Shown: piece by piece, positions 40,196 through 49,489 of the stretch
How positions within the stretch are numbered: the first letter of the stretch is position 1
Layout of the letters: the number at the start of each line of letters is the position of its first letter
NCBI GenBank assembly: GCA_016650445.1
Contig: JAENVS010000026.1
Location: forward strand, 18,899 to 82,898
Length of the DNA stretch: 64,000 nucleotides
Source of the DNA: Frankiaceae bacterium
GTDB lineage: Bacteria > Actinomycetota > Actinomycetes > Mycobacteriales > SCTD01
Reading direction: 5' to 3'
Translations under genes and position numbers: made by a program
The notes under the pieces: generated by a model
Told to the model about the DNA's origin: nothing
What the model saw: the letters and a program-made list of their open reading frames with translations, nothing else
Database searches by the model: none

Positions 40196-43138
40196 GTGGC
40201 CGGCAGCGACGAGGGCAGCGAACCTCGCAAGCGCGCGGCGAAGAAGGCGCCGGTGGCGAAGAAGGCAGCGCCGGCCAAGAAGGCGCCGGTGGCGAAGAAG
40301 GCAGCGCCGGCCAAGAAGGCGCCGGTGGCGAAGAAAGCTGCGCCGGCCGCGGAGCGGTCGTCCGCCGCGCCGATCGACGAGAGCGAGCTGCTGCTGCCGC
40401 CCATGGACCGCCAGACCCTCGGCCGGCTCTGGTCCCAGACCTTCACGAGGTACCTCGCCGGGCTGCGCGCCAACAAGCGACGCATGATCATCTCGGCTGC
40501 GGTCGGGGCGAGCTTCGGTTGGCTCGCCAACCTCATCGTCATGGCCCGCACGTACGACGGCTTCGTGGTGCCGCCGGGCAGCACGGCGAGCGGGCAGGGC
40601 AATGTCCTGCGCGGAACATCGTTCTGGTTCGTCGTCTCGATGATCGCCTCTGCGATCGTCAACCACCGACTCACCGTCGGCTCGGAGCGGTTCTGGGCGG
40701 ACATCCGGGGCTTCCCCGACACCATCAAGGCTGTCGTCCGCGATGACGCAGGGGCGCTCAACCACGCGCTGTTCGGGTTCGCCGGCGCGACGCTGATCAC
40801 TTACACCTTCGGTCCGTCGCTGAGCGGCGCCGTCGCGGTCGGTCTCGTGGTCGCCATCGGCACGGTGCTGCGCCCGCTGCTCGTCGGGGCGCTCCTCATC
40901 GCCTGGCACTGGGTCGTCAAGCGCCTGTCTCCGCAGCGGGTGGACCGCACCCCGATCCAGACCGTCACCGTCGCCACGCTCGGTGGCGCGGCCGCCATGG
41001 CGCTCGCCGTCGTCGTACAGGGATCGTCGACCCGGCTGATCCTCGGCGTGGGGGCCCTGATCGCAGCGCTCGTTCTGGCGAAACGGGATCAGCCGGCCGC
41101 CGGGCTGATGATCTTCCTGCTCATGTCGGTCGTCGGTGTTGCGCTGTTCCTGGTCACGGCGGATGCCGTGTACGCGGACGACGGCGGTTGGCGGGAGTGC
41201 GGCTCGAGCCTGTCCCAGTGGTGGAGCTGCAGCGGGTCGGACCGGGCTCGATGGCTCGCCGTCTACGGCGCCGGCGGCTCGGGCCTGGGCGCGGCGATCG
41301 GCAGCGGGATCCCGCCCAAGCAGGACGTGCCGGTCAAGAACTGGGACGACCTGACCCAGGAGGAGAAGGAGCGCTTCCGGCAGCAGTACATCCGCAAGTA
41401 CAAGGAGACGCACCCGAATGCACGCGGTGCGGACATGAAGCGCTTCATCGAGGGCCTCGACGCGCAGCCGCCAGGGTTCTTCGAATCCCGTTGGAACGAC
41501 GTCAAGAACTTCGCTGGCGCCTACTGGGACGACGTGGCGTCCGGCCAGCAAGCCGAAGGCCTGGGAGCCATGTTCCTCGGCGGGTACGAGGGCTTCACCG
41601 GGGCGGCCAAGTCGACCTGGGACGAGTTCAAGCAGCTCCCGGCCACGCTCTACGAGTTCCCCGGCATGCTGGGTGACGACATCACCTCCGGCCGGCTCAA
41701 CAAGCGGGTCGGCGGCATGCTCGAGGCCGGCGGCAAGGCCATCGACATGGCCAACACGTTCATCAACATGAGCCCGGAAGAGCTGCAAGCGGCGTACGAC
41801 AAGTACGGCAAGACCGCCGTACAAGGCTTCATGAACAAGATGGGTGACTTCGAGCGAAAGCTCCAGGGCATGAGCCCGACGGAGATCCGGCAGTCGATCG
41901 GCAAGATCGCCGGCGCGGCCGAGTTCGAGGTCCTGTTGGGCGCGGCGGGCGACAAGGGCATGGGCAAGGGCATGGCGATGAGCAAGGAGGCACTCGGCTT
42001 CCTGAAAGACGCGCGCCTTGCCAGCAAGATGGACGATGCCGTGTCCGGGCTGGGCGCCGCCGCAAAGGGCATCCCCACGCCGAAGCTCTCGGCCGAGCTG
42101 CTGGCGGAGCGCAACGCACTGCTGGCGCAGGCCAAGCTCGGAGACGTTCCGTTGACTGCCGAACAGGCTGATCGGCTCTTGGGGCTCGATCAGCGGATCC
42201 TGCACGAGCGCCAGGCGACCACGCTGCAGTACGGCGAGGGAGCCGCGGGGAAGGGCCCGCGGACGCAGTACAAGCTCGGCGACGAGAACGCTGTGCTGGC
42301 CAAGGAGCTGCGCACTCAGCATCCCGACGTCTGGACCGGCAAGTGGAACCCGGTCAGCGACAAGAGCTACGTGCCAGGTGAGGACGCGTTCATGTCGGCC
42401 GACGATTTGGCCAGGTTCAAGGACCACCCGCCGCTCCCCGGCGAGACCGTCAACTTCACGCCGCGCAAGCTTGATGCGGACGAGCTCGCACAGCTGCCGC
42501 CGGAGCTGCAGTCCCGGTACAACGACCGCGTGAAGGACGCGAAGGCATGGGACGGCCACACCGGCTTCTCCGACCGCAAGGTCGTCGACTACAGCGACAA
42601 GAAGACCGTCGAGAAGTACGGGAAGATGTACGTGCCCGAGGACCCGGGCAAGCCGGTGAAGGCTGCGGAGTTCTGGAAGGACCCCAACGACAACAGGGTC
42701 TACGTCCGCTACCAGACCGACGACGGCGTCTGGAGCGCGCCGCGTCGGCAGGCCTCCGACATCGACACCGTGACGCACACGGGCGGCGAGAAGCTGACGT
42801 ACGAGCAGAGCCGCGACCTGCAGTACAAGCAGTCGATGGGGCAGATCGGGGAGGGCGACACGCCTGCGTGGACGCGGTCGATGCTGACGGAGACCAAGGG
42901 CGGTTTCGTCATCAAGGACCCCGAGATGAAGGACTCGCTGTACAAGGCCATCGACGCGCTGCACAAGGCCGACGGGCAGGCGGTGGTGGAGCAGACGTTG
43001 GACGGCTACGTGCTCAAGACCGCGAAGTACGTCGAGCTCGAGCAGGCCACGCAAGCCGCCAAGGCACTCGACGCGAAGGGGCTGTGGTCACCGGAGCAAC
43101 GCGCGGCGCTCGTGGGCAAGGGGATCCTGCCCAGGTAG
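40196..43138 (+). CDS. Large multi-pass membrane protein with Lys/Ala repeat N-terminus, unknown function
   Basis: A 980-residue protein I do not recognise. Residues 1-50 contain three copies of KKAPVAKKAAPA, a histone-H1-like cationic tail. About six membrane helices lie between residues 95 and 325. A cysteine pair (ECGSS...WSCSG) follows near 335. The remaining 640 residues look soluble, with helices (EEKERFRQQYIRKYKETHPNAR, and repeated MSPEEL/MSPTEI units) and a polar C-terminal part rich in Asp, Lys and Tyr. The overall layout resembles secreted-effector or toxin carriers, but no toxin motif or immunity gene was found. GTG 40196 is two bases after the upstream stop. Antisense frames are compositional shadows. 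Confidence 0.8.
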   Translation: MAGSDEGSEPRKRAAKKAPVAKKAAPAKKAPVAKKAAPAKKAPVAKKAAPAAERSSAAPIDESELLLPPMDRQTLGRLWSQTFTRYLAGLRANKRRMIISAAVGASFGWLANLIVMARTYDGFVVPPGSTASGQGNVLRGTSFWFVVSMIASAIVNHRLTVGSERFWADIRGFPDTIKAVVRDDAGALNHALFGFAGATLITYTFGPSLSGAVAVGLVVAIGTVLRPLLVGALLIAWHWVVKRLSPQRVDRTPIQTVTVATLGGAAAMALAVVVQGSSTRLILGVGALIAALVLAKRDQPAAGLMIFLLMSVVGVALFLVTADAVYADDGGWRECGSSLSQWWSCSGSDRARWLAVYGAGGSGLGAAIGSGIPPKQDVPVKNWDDLTQEEKERFRQQYIRKYKETHPNARGADMKRFIEGLDAQPPGFFESRWNDVKNFAGAYWDDVASGQQAEGLGAMFLGGYEGFTGAAKSTWDEFKQLPATLYEFPGMLGDDITSGRLNKRVGGMLEAGGKAIDMANTFINMSPEELQAAYDKYGKTAVQGFMNKMGDFERKLQGMSPTEIRQSIGKIAGAAEFEVLLGAAGDKGMGKGMAMSKEALGFLKDARLASKMDDAVSGLGAAAKGIPTPKLSAELLAERNALLAQAKLGDVPLTAEQADRLLGLDQRILHERQATTLQYGEGAAGKGPRTQYKLGDENAVLAKELRTQHPDVWTGKWNPVSDKSYVPGEDAFMSADDLARFKDHPPLPGETVNFTPRKLDADELAQLPPELQSRYNDRVKDAKAWDGHTGFSDRKVVDYSDKKTVEKYGKMYVPEDPGKPVKAAEFWKDPNDNRVYVRYQTDDGVWSAPRRQASDIDTVTHTGGEKLTYEQSRDLQYKQSMGQIGEGDTPAWTRSMLTETKGGFVIKDPEMKDSLYKAIDALHKADGQAVVEQTLDGYVLKTAKYVELEQATQAAKALDAKGLWSPEQRAALVGKGILPR
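40241..40348 (+). repeat. Three tandem 36-bp coding repeats
   Basis: Three units of 36 bp at 40241, 40277 and 40313, each encoding KKAPVAKKAAPA. The first two are identical and the third differs at a few bases near its end. They lie in frame inside the 980-residue membrane protein gene, so copy-number change would alter tail length without a frameshift. Confidence 0.9.
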
Positions 43139-43145
43139 CAGCGGC

Positions 43146-44132
43146 TCAGCTCTGATCGTCGATGAGGACGAACCCACCGGAGTACGGCGCGTCAGACAGC
43201 CGCACGCGGTGCACACCGGTGCCGTTGAGGCACAACTCGGCGCGTCCGCCCGCGGGGAGGGTGCGACCGTCGGGGAGCGGGTACGGCCGCTTGTCCCGGT
43301 TGAGCAGTGCAACGCACTGGCCCGGCCGGACCCGCGACCACTCCGGATGCAGCCGGCCCGCGACGACGACGGCGCTCGGCCCGGGTGCCACCGCCCGGCC
43401 CGCGCGGTCGTCGGGGCTCACCGTTCCAGGGCGCAGCCATACGAGCAGCACGACGAGGAGGCCGCCGAGGACCACCCAGGCTGGGAGCACGAGCGGTCGC
43501 TGCCGGTCGCTGTGCACCGCGCGCTGGACGATGATCCCCAGCGGCGCGCCGTAGAACAGGTGCGCGGCATAGGCGATGGCGATGAGGTCCCACTTGCCCC
43601 GCAGTGCGTACGCGTCGGCGAACGGCGTCACGATCGTCGCAGTCTCCAAGACCAGTCCCCACAGCACGCCCCACCGCCAGCTCCGGCCGAGAGCCACGCA
43701 GGCATAGGCGATGCCGAAGCCGATCCCGTTGCTGAAGTGGTAGGCCCAGCCCGCGAACCCGGTCCACGAGGAGGACCCGTCGGCACCGAGCAGCAGCACG
43801 CCGTACGAGTCGATCGGTGCTAGCAGGCGCAGGCCGCTGACAACGAACGGGACCCGGAACACGTCGTACCCGATGGTGCCGGCGATACCGCCGATCGCGC
43901 CCGCGACGAGGGCGAGCCGCAGTCCGTCGGGTCCGCGCCGGCGCGTGACGACGCCGAGCGACGGCAAGGCGATGGCCGCCGGAAGTCCGGTCAGCAGGAA
44001 CCACGTCCGGAACGGCCCGAGGCCGTAGACCCAGGCCAGCAGCGACGCGACGGACGCGAGACCGAGCAACGCGACGCCCAGTCGGCGGACGTCGACCCGC
44101 TGGCGGGTAGCAACGTCGGGAGGCAGCGCCAC
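43146..44132 (-). CDS. Hypothetical multi-pass membrane protein with extracytoplasmic C-terminal domain
   Basis: A 328-residue protein with about seven membrane helices (residues 15-230), including conserved-looking aromatic loops such as TGFAGWAYHFSNGIGFGIAY. A soluble C-terminal domain of about 90 residues follows (VVVAGRLHPEWSRVRPGQCVALLNRDKRPYPLP...), beta-rich and probably outside the cell. I recognise no family. It converges with the 980-residue gene with seven bases between and lies downstream of the ABC exporter genes. Confidence 0.72.
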   Translation of the reverse strand: MALPPDVATRQRVDVRRLGVALLGLASVASLLAWVYGLGPFRTWFLLTGLPAAIALPSLGVVTRRRGPDGLRLALVAGAIGGIAGTIGYDVFRVPFVVSGLRLLAPIDSYGVLLLGADGSSSWTGFAGWAYHFSNGIGFGIAYACVALGRSWRWGVLWGLVLETATIVTPFADAYALRGKWDLIAIAYAAHLFYGAPLGIIVQRAVHSDRQRPLVLPAWVVLGGLLVVLLVWLRPGTVSPDDRAGRAVAPGPSAVVVAGRLHPEWSRVRPGQCVALLNRDKRPYPLPDGRTLPAGGRAELCLNGTGVHRVRLSDAPYSGGFVLIDDQS

Positions 44133-44157
44133 GCGGGCATGCTCCTACACGTCGGCG

Positions 44158-44913
44158 TCAGTCGTAGCGGCGGACCAGCCGGATGTTGAGACAGAACGTG
44201 ATGGCCAGCAGCACTGCGAGGACCGCGAAACCGCGCAGAAGCGGTGCCGCGACGAAGCCCTCCAGGATCACGGACCGCATCGCCTCCATGACGTAGGTCA
44301 CCGGGTTGCAGGAGGCGGCGATCTCCATCGGCCGCGTCAGCAGCTCCCGCGGCACGAACCCGGGTGTCAGGAACAGCAGCGGGAAGAAGACGATCGAGCC
44401 GGACTGCGTCGCCGCAGCGCTCCGGCTCTTGAGTGCGATGAGCTGCATGAAGCCGGAGAACACGAGGGTCCATGCGGCCATCAGCGCGATGAGCACCACG
44501 AAGCCGGCAACCCCGCCCTCGACATGGATGCCGAACGGCAGTGACACCAGCACCATGAGCACCGCGATGAGCAGCGCGGTGACCATCCCGGCGAGCAGCC
44601 GGCCGAGCACGATCGCCGACCGCGGGATGGGGGTCGCGCGCAGCTTGTCGAAGTAGCCGCGCTCGATGTCCTCGACCAGATAGATGGCCGCGCTCCCGAA
44701 CGACGCGGCCAGCAGCAGCGAGCTGGGCAGTTGGAACGCGGCGTAGCTCTGGCCGTGCAGGAACGGCGTCGTCTCGGTCGGGAACACCCGCGCCGCCTGC
44801 CCCACGTTGACGGCCAGGAAGAACAACGGGATGGCGAGGGTCGGCAGCGTCGCCTCGGGAGTGCGGATCGACTCCCGGATCGCGCGACGGGCCAGCAGCC
44901 AGGTCGCGTTCAT
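44158..44913 (-). CDS. ABC-2 type exporter permease
   Basis: A 251-residue membrane protein of the ABC-2/DrrB family. It has six predicted helices, the conserved YLVEDIERGYFDKLRATPIPRSAIVLGR segment after helix 2, and FFPLLFLTPGFVPRELL in the second half. Its start overlaps the stop of the ATPase gene, so the two form a drug- or lipid-exporter pair of the daunorubicin-resistance type. The substrate is unknown. Confidence 0.9.
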   Translation of the reverse strand: MNATWLLARRAIRESIRTPEATLPTLAIPLFFLAVNVGQAARVFPTETTPFLHGQSYAAFQLPSSLLLAASFGSAAIYLVEDIERGYFDKLRATPIPRSAIVLGRLLAGMVTALLIAVLMVLVSLPFGIHVEGGVAGFVVLIALMAAWTLVFSGFMQLIALKSRSAAATQSGSIVFFPLLFLTPGFVPRELLTRPMEIAASCNPVTYVMEAMRSVILEGFVAAPLLRGFAVLAVLLAITFCLNIRLVRRYD

Positions 44914-45719
44914 GAGGAGACCTCCTGGACCTCGCCGGCGCCGCGCTCGCGGGTGCGTCCCGTCGCGTCGAGGAAGACGTCATCAAGCGTCGGGGTCGAA
45001 TGGCCACCAACGCGCGCCTTCAGCTCGGCTTTGAGCTCTGCGGGGGTCCCCTCGCGCACGATCAGCCCGCCGTCGATGATCGCCAGCCGGTCACACAGCT
45101 GGTCGGCCTCCTCGAGGTACTGCGTGGTCAGGAAGATCGTCGTGCCGCGCGCGTTGATGCGACGGACCTCCTCCCACACCGTGAGCCGGCTGGCCGGGTC
45201 GAGGCCCGTGGTCGGCTCGTCCAGGAACAGCACGTCGGGCTCGTGGACGAGCGCGGACGCCAGGTCGAGCCGCCGCTTCATGCCGCCGGAGTAGCCCTTG
45301 ATCATGCGGTCGGCCGACGCCACCAGGTCGACGAGCTCGAGCAGCTCCTGCGCCCGGCCCTGAGCCGTCGAGCGGTTGCTGCCGAACAACAGGCTCTGCA
45401 GGACCAGCAGCTCCCGTCCGGTCTGCCGCGCGTCGAGGCCGACCTCCTGCAACGCGACCCCGATGTGCGTGCGGGCCCGGTCGGGCTCGGCCGCGACGTC
45501 GACGCCGGCGACGCGGGCGGTCCCCGAGGTGATCGTCATCAACGTCGTCAGCATCTTGACCGTCGTGGACTTGCCGGCGCCGTTGGGACCGAGGAAGCCG
45601 AACACCTCGCCCGCGCGCACCTGCAGGTCGACGCCGCGCACAGCCTCCACCGTGCCACCGCCCCGGCCCTTGGCATGGAAGTGCTTGACGAGGCCCTCGG
45701 CCTCCACTGCGAACGTCAT
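44910..45719 (-). CDS. ABC exporter ATPase (DrrA-like)
   Basis: A 269-residue ATPase. Walker A is GPNGAGKSTT, the signature is GYSGGMKRRLDLASALVHEP, Walker B is LFLDEPTTGLDP, and TTQYLEEADQLCDR is the DrrA-type switch region. The N-terminal AEGLVKHFHAKGRGGGTVEAVRG is typical of the daunorubicin-resistance group. It is followed by the permease gene with a four-base overlap. Confidence 0.93.
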   Translation of the reverse strand: MTFAVEAEGLVKHFHAKGRGGGTVEAVRGVDLQVRAGEVFGFLGPNGAGKSTTVKMLTTLMTITSGTARVAGVDVAAEPDRARTHIGVALQEVGLDARQTGRELLVLQSLLFGSNRSTAQGRAQELLELVDLVASADRMIKGYSGGMKRRLDLASALVHEPDVLFLDEPTTGLDPASRLTVWEEVRRINARGTTIFLTTQYLEEADQLCDRLAIIDGGLIVREGTPAELKAELKARVGGHSTPTLDDVFLDATGRTRERGAGEVQEVSS

Positions 45720-45807
45720 GAGCCGTGTCTAGCAGCCGGCGCCGACAGCATTTTCCGTCGTCAGAGCCGGTTGGGTTCGGGCAGCAAGCCCGGATGATGG
45801 TCGGTAA

Positions 45808-46758
45808 ATGTCAGAGGTGACTTGGACAGTCACCCGCATGCTGAGCCGTCCGTTGTTTCCTGGGCGCGTCGTGGCGCCGCCGGGCGGCACGAGCTGCGGG
45901 ACGCGGCTTCGGGTCACCGTTGACGAGCGCGCGCTGCTGCGCGTGATCGGTGAGCACCTTGCGGCTGCTCGCGGAGGGGACCTGGGTGCGGCGCTTCGCG
46001 GTGAGCCGCAGAACGACCGGGTCCAGAGCCTGTGCGCCCGGTTCGGTATCCAGGCCCGGTATGCGGGCAGCATCGTGCGGGCCAACGATGCGCAGGTCCG
46101 CCTGGCCCGGGAGGGCTTGTGGCGGCACAAGCTCGGCCTGCAGCGTGGGGTCACGACTCTGGAGGGGCGGCTTGTGGCGCGGACGCGGCGGGAGTGTGGC
46201 TGTGGGCAGCGGCGGGGCTGCGAGGCGTGCAAGGACGGCTACCCGAATCGCAACGAGTGGTGGCCAAGCGTCGGCGTCTGGACACAAGAGGAGGCCGGGC
46301 TGGTGTGGCTCACAGTGTCGGTGCCAGAGCCGGTGCAGCGCCGGCTCGGCGTGCCGGCTCGGGTCCGGCTGACGCACCCGGCCCCGATCGGTCACCTGCC
46401 CGGCCTCGTCGAACGGGTCACCGCCCTGCGCAGCACCGCGATCAGCATCAGCTTCGAACACGGCAAGCGCGGCGAGAAGGTCATGCTCCGGGCCTCCTGG
46501 ACACACGAGCAGACCCCGCCGGTGCCAGACCTGCGGGCGCTGCGCGCCGGCCGGGTCGTCGCGCTCGACCTCAACGCCGACCACCTGGCGCTGTCCCGGC
46601 TCAACCCGGACGGCAACCCGGTCGGCCCGCCGGTCCGGATCCCGCTCGAGCTCAAAGCCCTGCCCGCCGGTACGCGCGACGCGCGCACATCCCAGGCTCA
46701 CGGGCCGGGCGTGGCAGCGCCGACCGGACTCGCGGGGCGAGCCGATCGTCGCGGATAG
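45808..46758 (+). pseudogene. Truncated TnpB-related (IS200/IS605 accessory-type) protein
   Basis: The 316-residue frame matches the N-terminal part of actinobacterial TnpB-related proteins. A helical region is followed by SISFEHGKRGEKVMLRASW and then VVALDLNADHLALSRLNPDGN, which is RuvC motif I with the catalytic Asp. Family members run to about 500 or more residues and include the later RuvC Glu and Asp motifs; here the sequence diverges after LELKALPAGTRDA and stops. A Cys-rich segment CGCGQRRGCEACKDG lies mid-protein. No TnpA or clear end repeats were seen. It looks like a decayed insertion. Confidence 0.65.
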
Positions 46759-46854
46759 GTTCCGCGGCCACCCAGTCCCCGGGCTGAGTGCAACAGGCGC
46801 AAGTACGGCTGCAGGGGCGAGTTACCAACCACGCATCCGGGCTTGCTGCCGAAC

Positions 46855-48045
<1,191 letters not shown>

Positions 48046-48079
48046 GTACGCCGCCAGCACGCCCACGCGGCGGCAGAAC

Positions 48080-48121
48080 TAGAACAGGTTCTTGACCGGG
48101 CCCCGCGGACACGCCTACTTT
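48080..48121 (+). promoter_or_regulatory. chsH2 promoter with KstR-like operator
   Basis: The operator TAGAACAGGTTCTT (48080-48093, seven of eight fixed positions) overlaps a -35 box TTGACC at 48092-48097. An 18-base spacer leads to TACTTT at 48116-48121, seven bases before the ATG at 48129. This is a well-formed, probably leaderless and repressible promoter. Confidence 0.7.
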
Positions 48122-48128
48122 TCCGGGG

Positions 48129-49097
48129 ATGACTGCCGTCGGGGATGTCGCTGTCGACCCCTCGGTCGACGGGGCCGCCCCGCTGGTCGGGGAGGCCGCG
48201 CGGCTGGTCGAGGAGGCCCGCTCGTTCCTGGGTCGAACCCCCGGTCCTACCCGCGTGGCGCGTGACCCGGTCAACCTGCCGATGGTCCACCACTGGTCCC
48301 AGGCCCTGGGCGACCGCAACCCGGCGTACCTCGATCCGGACGGCTCGTCGCGCGGCCACCTCGTCGCGCCGCCCGGGATGTTGCAGACCTGGATCATGGA
48401 TGCGCCGCGCGACCCCAGTGCGCCGAGTCCCAGCGACGAGGTGATGCGCCGCCTCGACGCCGCCGGCTACACCTCGGTCGTCGCGGTCAACTACGAGCAC
48501 GAGTACGTCCGCGAGCTCCTGCACGGCGAGCTGGTCAGCGTGCGGACCTACGCCGAGGACCTGTCGCAGGAGAAGCAGACCGCCCTCGGCCCCGGCTACT
48601 TCACGACGACGGTCTACGAGTACCTCGTCGGTGCCGAGGTCGTCGGCATTGGCCGGATGCGCATCCTGAAGTTCAAGCCCCCGGTGAAGGCCGACGTGGG
48701 GGAGCGCGTGCGCCCCGCGGTCGGTCGGGACAACGCGTTCTTCTGGGAGGGCGTCGAGGCCCGTCAGCTGCGCATTCAGAAGTGCGGCGGCTGCGGGGTG
48801 CTCCGGCACCCACCGGCGCCGCTGTGCGCGCGGTGCGGCAGCACCGAGCAGGGCTACGTCGTCGCCGTAGGACGAGGCGTCGTCTACAGCCACGTGACGC
48901 ACCACTACCCGCCCCTGCCGGGGGTGGAGACGCCGCACACGGCGCTGCTGGTCGAGCTCGAGGAAGGCGTGCGCATCATCAGTGAGCTCGCCGCCGACGC
49001 CGATCCCGCTGACGTCCGCATCGGGCTGCCGGTAGAGCTCGTGTTCCAGAAGGTCCCGGGCGGCCAGCTGCTCCCGGCGTTCCGGCCGGTCGCGTGA
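48129..49097 (+). CDS. chsH2: Steroid enoyl-CoA hydratase subunit / DUF35 protein (ChsH2)
   Basis: The large subunit of the hydratase acting on the C22 enoyl-CoA side chain. The N-terminal half is a MaoC-like hotdog domain (VHHWSQALGDRNPAYLD near residue 52). The C-terminal half is a DUF35 domain with a zinc ribbon, CGGCGVLRHPPAPLCARCG, followed by an OB fold. The DUF35 half is the part that associates with the Ltp2 aldolase in characterised systems. At 322 residues it is like Rv3542c. It overlaps chsH1 by four bases. Confidence 0.95.
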   Translation: MTAVGDVAVDPSVDGAAPLVGEAARLVEEARSFLGRTPGPTRVARDPVNLPMVHHWSQALGDRNPAYLDPDGSSRGHLVAPPGMLQTWIMDAPRDPSAPSPSDEVMRRLDAAGYTSVVAVNYEHEYVRELLHGELVSVRTYAEDLSQEKQTALGPGYFTTTVYEYLVGAEVVGIGRMRILKFKPPVKADVGERVRPAVGRDNAFFWEGVEARQLRIQKCGGCGVLRHPPAPLCARCGSTEQGYVVAVGRGVVYSHVTHHYPPLPGVETPHTALLVELEEGVRIISELAADADPADVRIGLPVELVFQKVPGGQLLPAFRPVA

Positions 49098-49489
49098 CCA
49101 CCGTCGGGGAAGCCCTGCCAGAGCTCGTTCTCTCGGCCAGCGTCCGCAACATCGTGGCGACCGCGCTGGCGTCCCGCGACTTCCAGGACGTGCACCACGA
49201 CGTCGCGAGCGCGCAGCAACGCGGCTCGAAGACCATCTTCACCAACATCCTGACCAGCAACGGCTACTGCCTGCGCTACGTCACCGACTGGACCGGACCC
49301 GAGGCGGTCGTCAAGAAGGCCGCGATCCGCCTCGGCGTACCCAACTACGCCGGCGACACGATGACCATGAGCGGCACGGTCGACGCGGTCGAGTCGTTGA
49401 CCGAAGGTGAGCTCGTCACCGTCGCCGTACGCGGCCGCAACTCCCTGGGCGACCACGTGACCGGCACGGTCACGGTGCTTCTCCCGTGA
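49094..49489 (+). CDS. chsH1: Steroid enoyl-CoA hydratase small subunit (ChsH1)
   Basis: A 131-residue MaoC-like hotdog protein very similar to Rv3541c. It begins VGEALPELVL and carries the hydratase-2 catalytic motif RDFQDVHHD near residue 31. RYVTDWTGPEAVVKKAAIRLGVP and GRNSLGDHVTGTVTV are also conserved. It pairs with ChsH2 to hydrate the three-carbon side-chain enoyl-CoA. It is coupled at both ends by GTGA overlaps. Confidence 0.95.
   Translation: MTTVGEALPELVLSASVRNIVATALASRDFQDVHHDVASAQQRGSKTIFTNILTSNGYCLRYVTDWTGPEAVVKKAAIRLGVPNYAGDTMTMSGTVDAVESLTEGELVTVAVRGRNSLGDHVTGTVTVLLP

Noticed and set aside
40241..40348. Regular 36-bp repeats as a CRISPR array
   Set aside because: The units are contiguous with no spacers and encode a continuous protein repeat.
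40130..43054. A 974-codon antisense frame over the large membrane protein gene
   Set aside because: Its translation is a low-complexity mix of Arg, Leu, Val, His and Gly typical of the reverse complement of high-GC coding DNA, with no motifs. The plus-strand protein has membrane helices, repeats and normal composition.
40196..43138. Polymorphic toxin with immunity gene
   Set aside because: The length and layout are suggestive, but no toxin catalytic motif was recognised at the C-terminus and the adjacent downstream gene is convergent, not a same-strand immunity gene.
43146..45719. Antibiotic biosynthetic cluster around the DrrAB-like exporter
   Set aside because: No biosynthetic enzymes are adjacent; only an unrelated membrane protein and a transposon remnant flank it.
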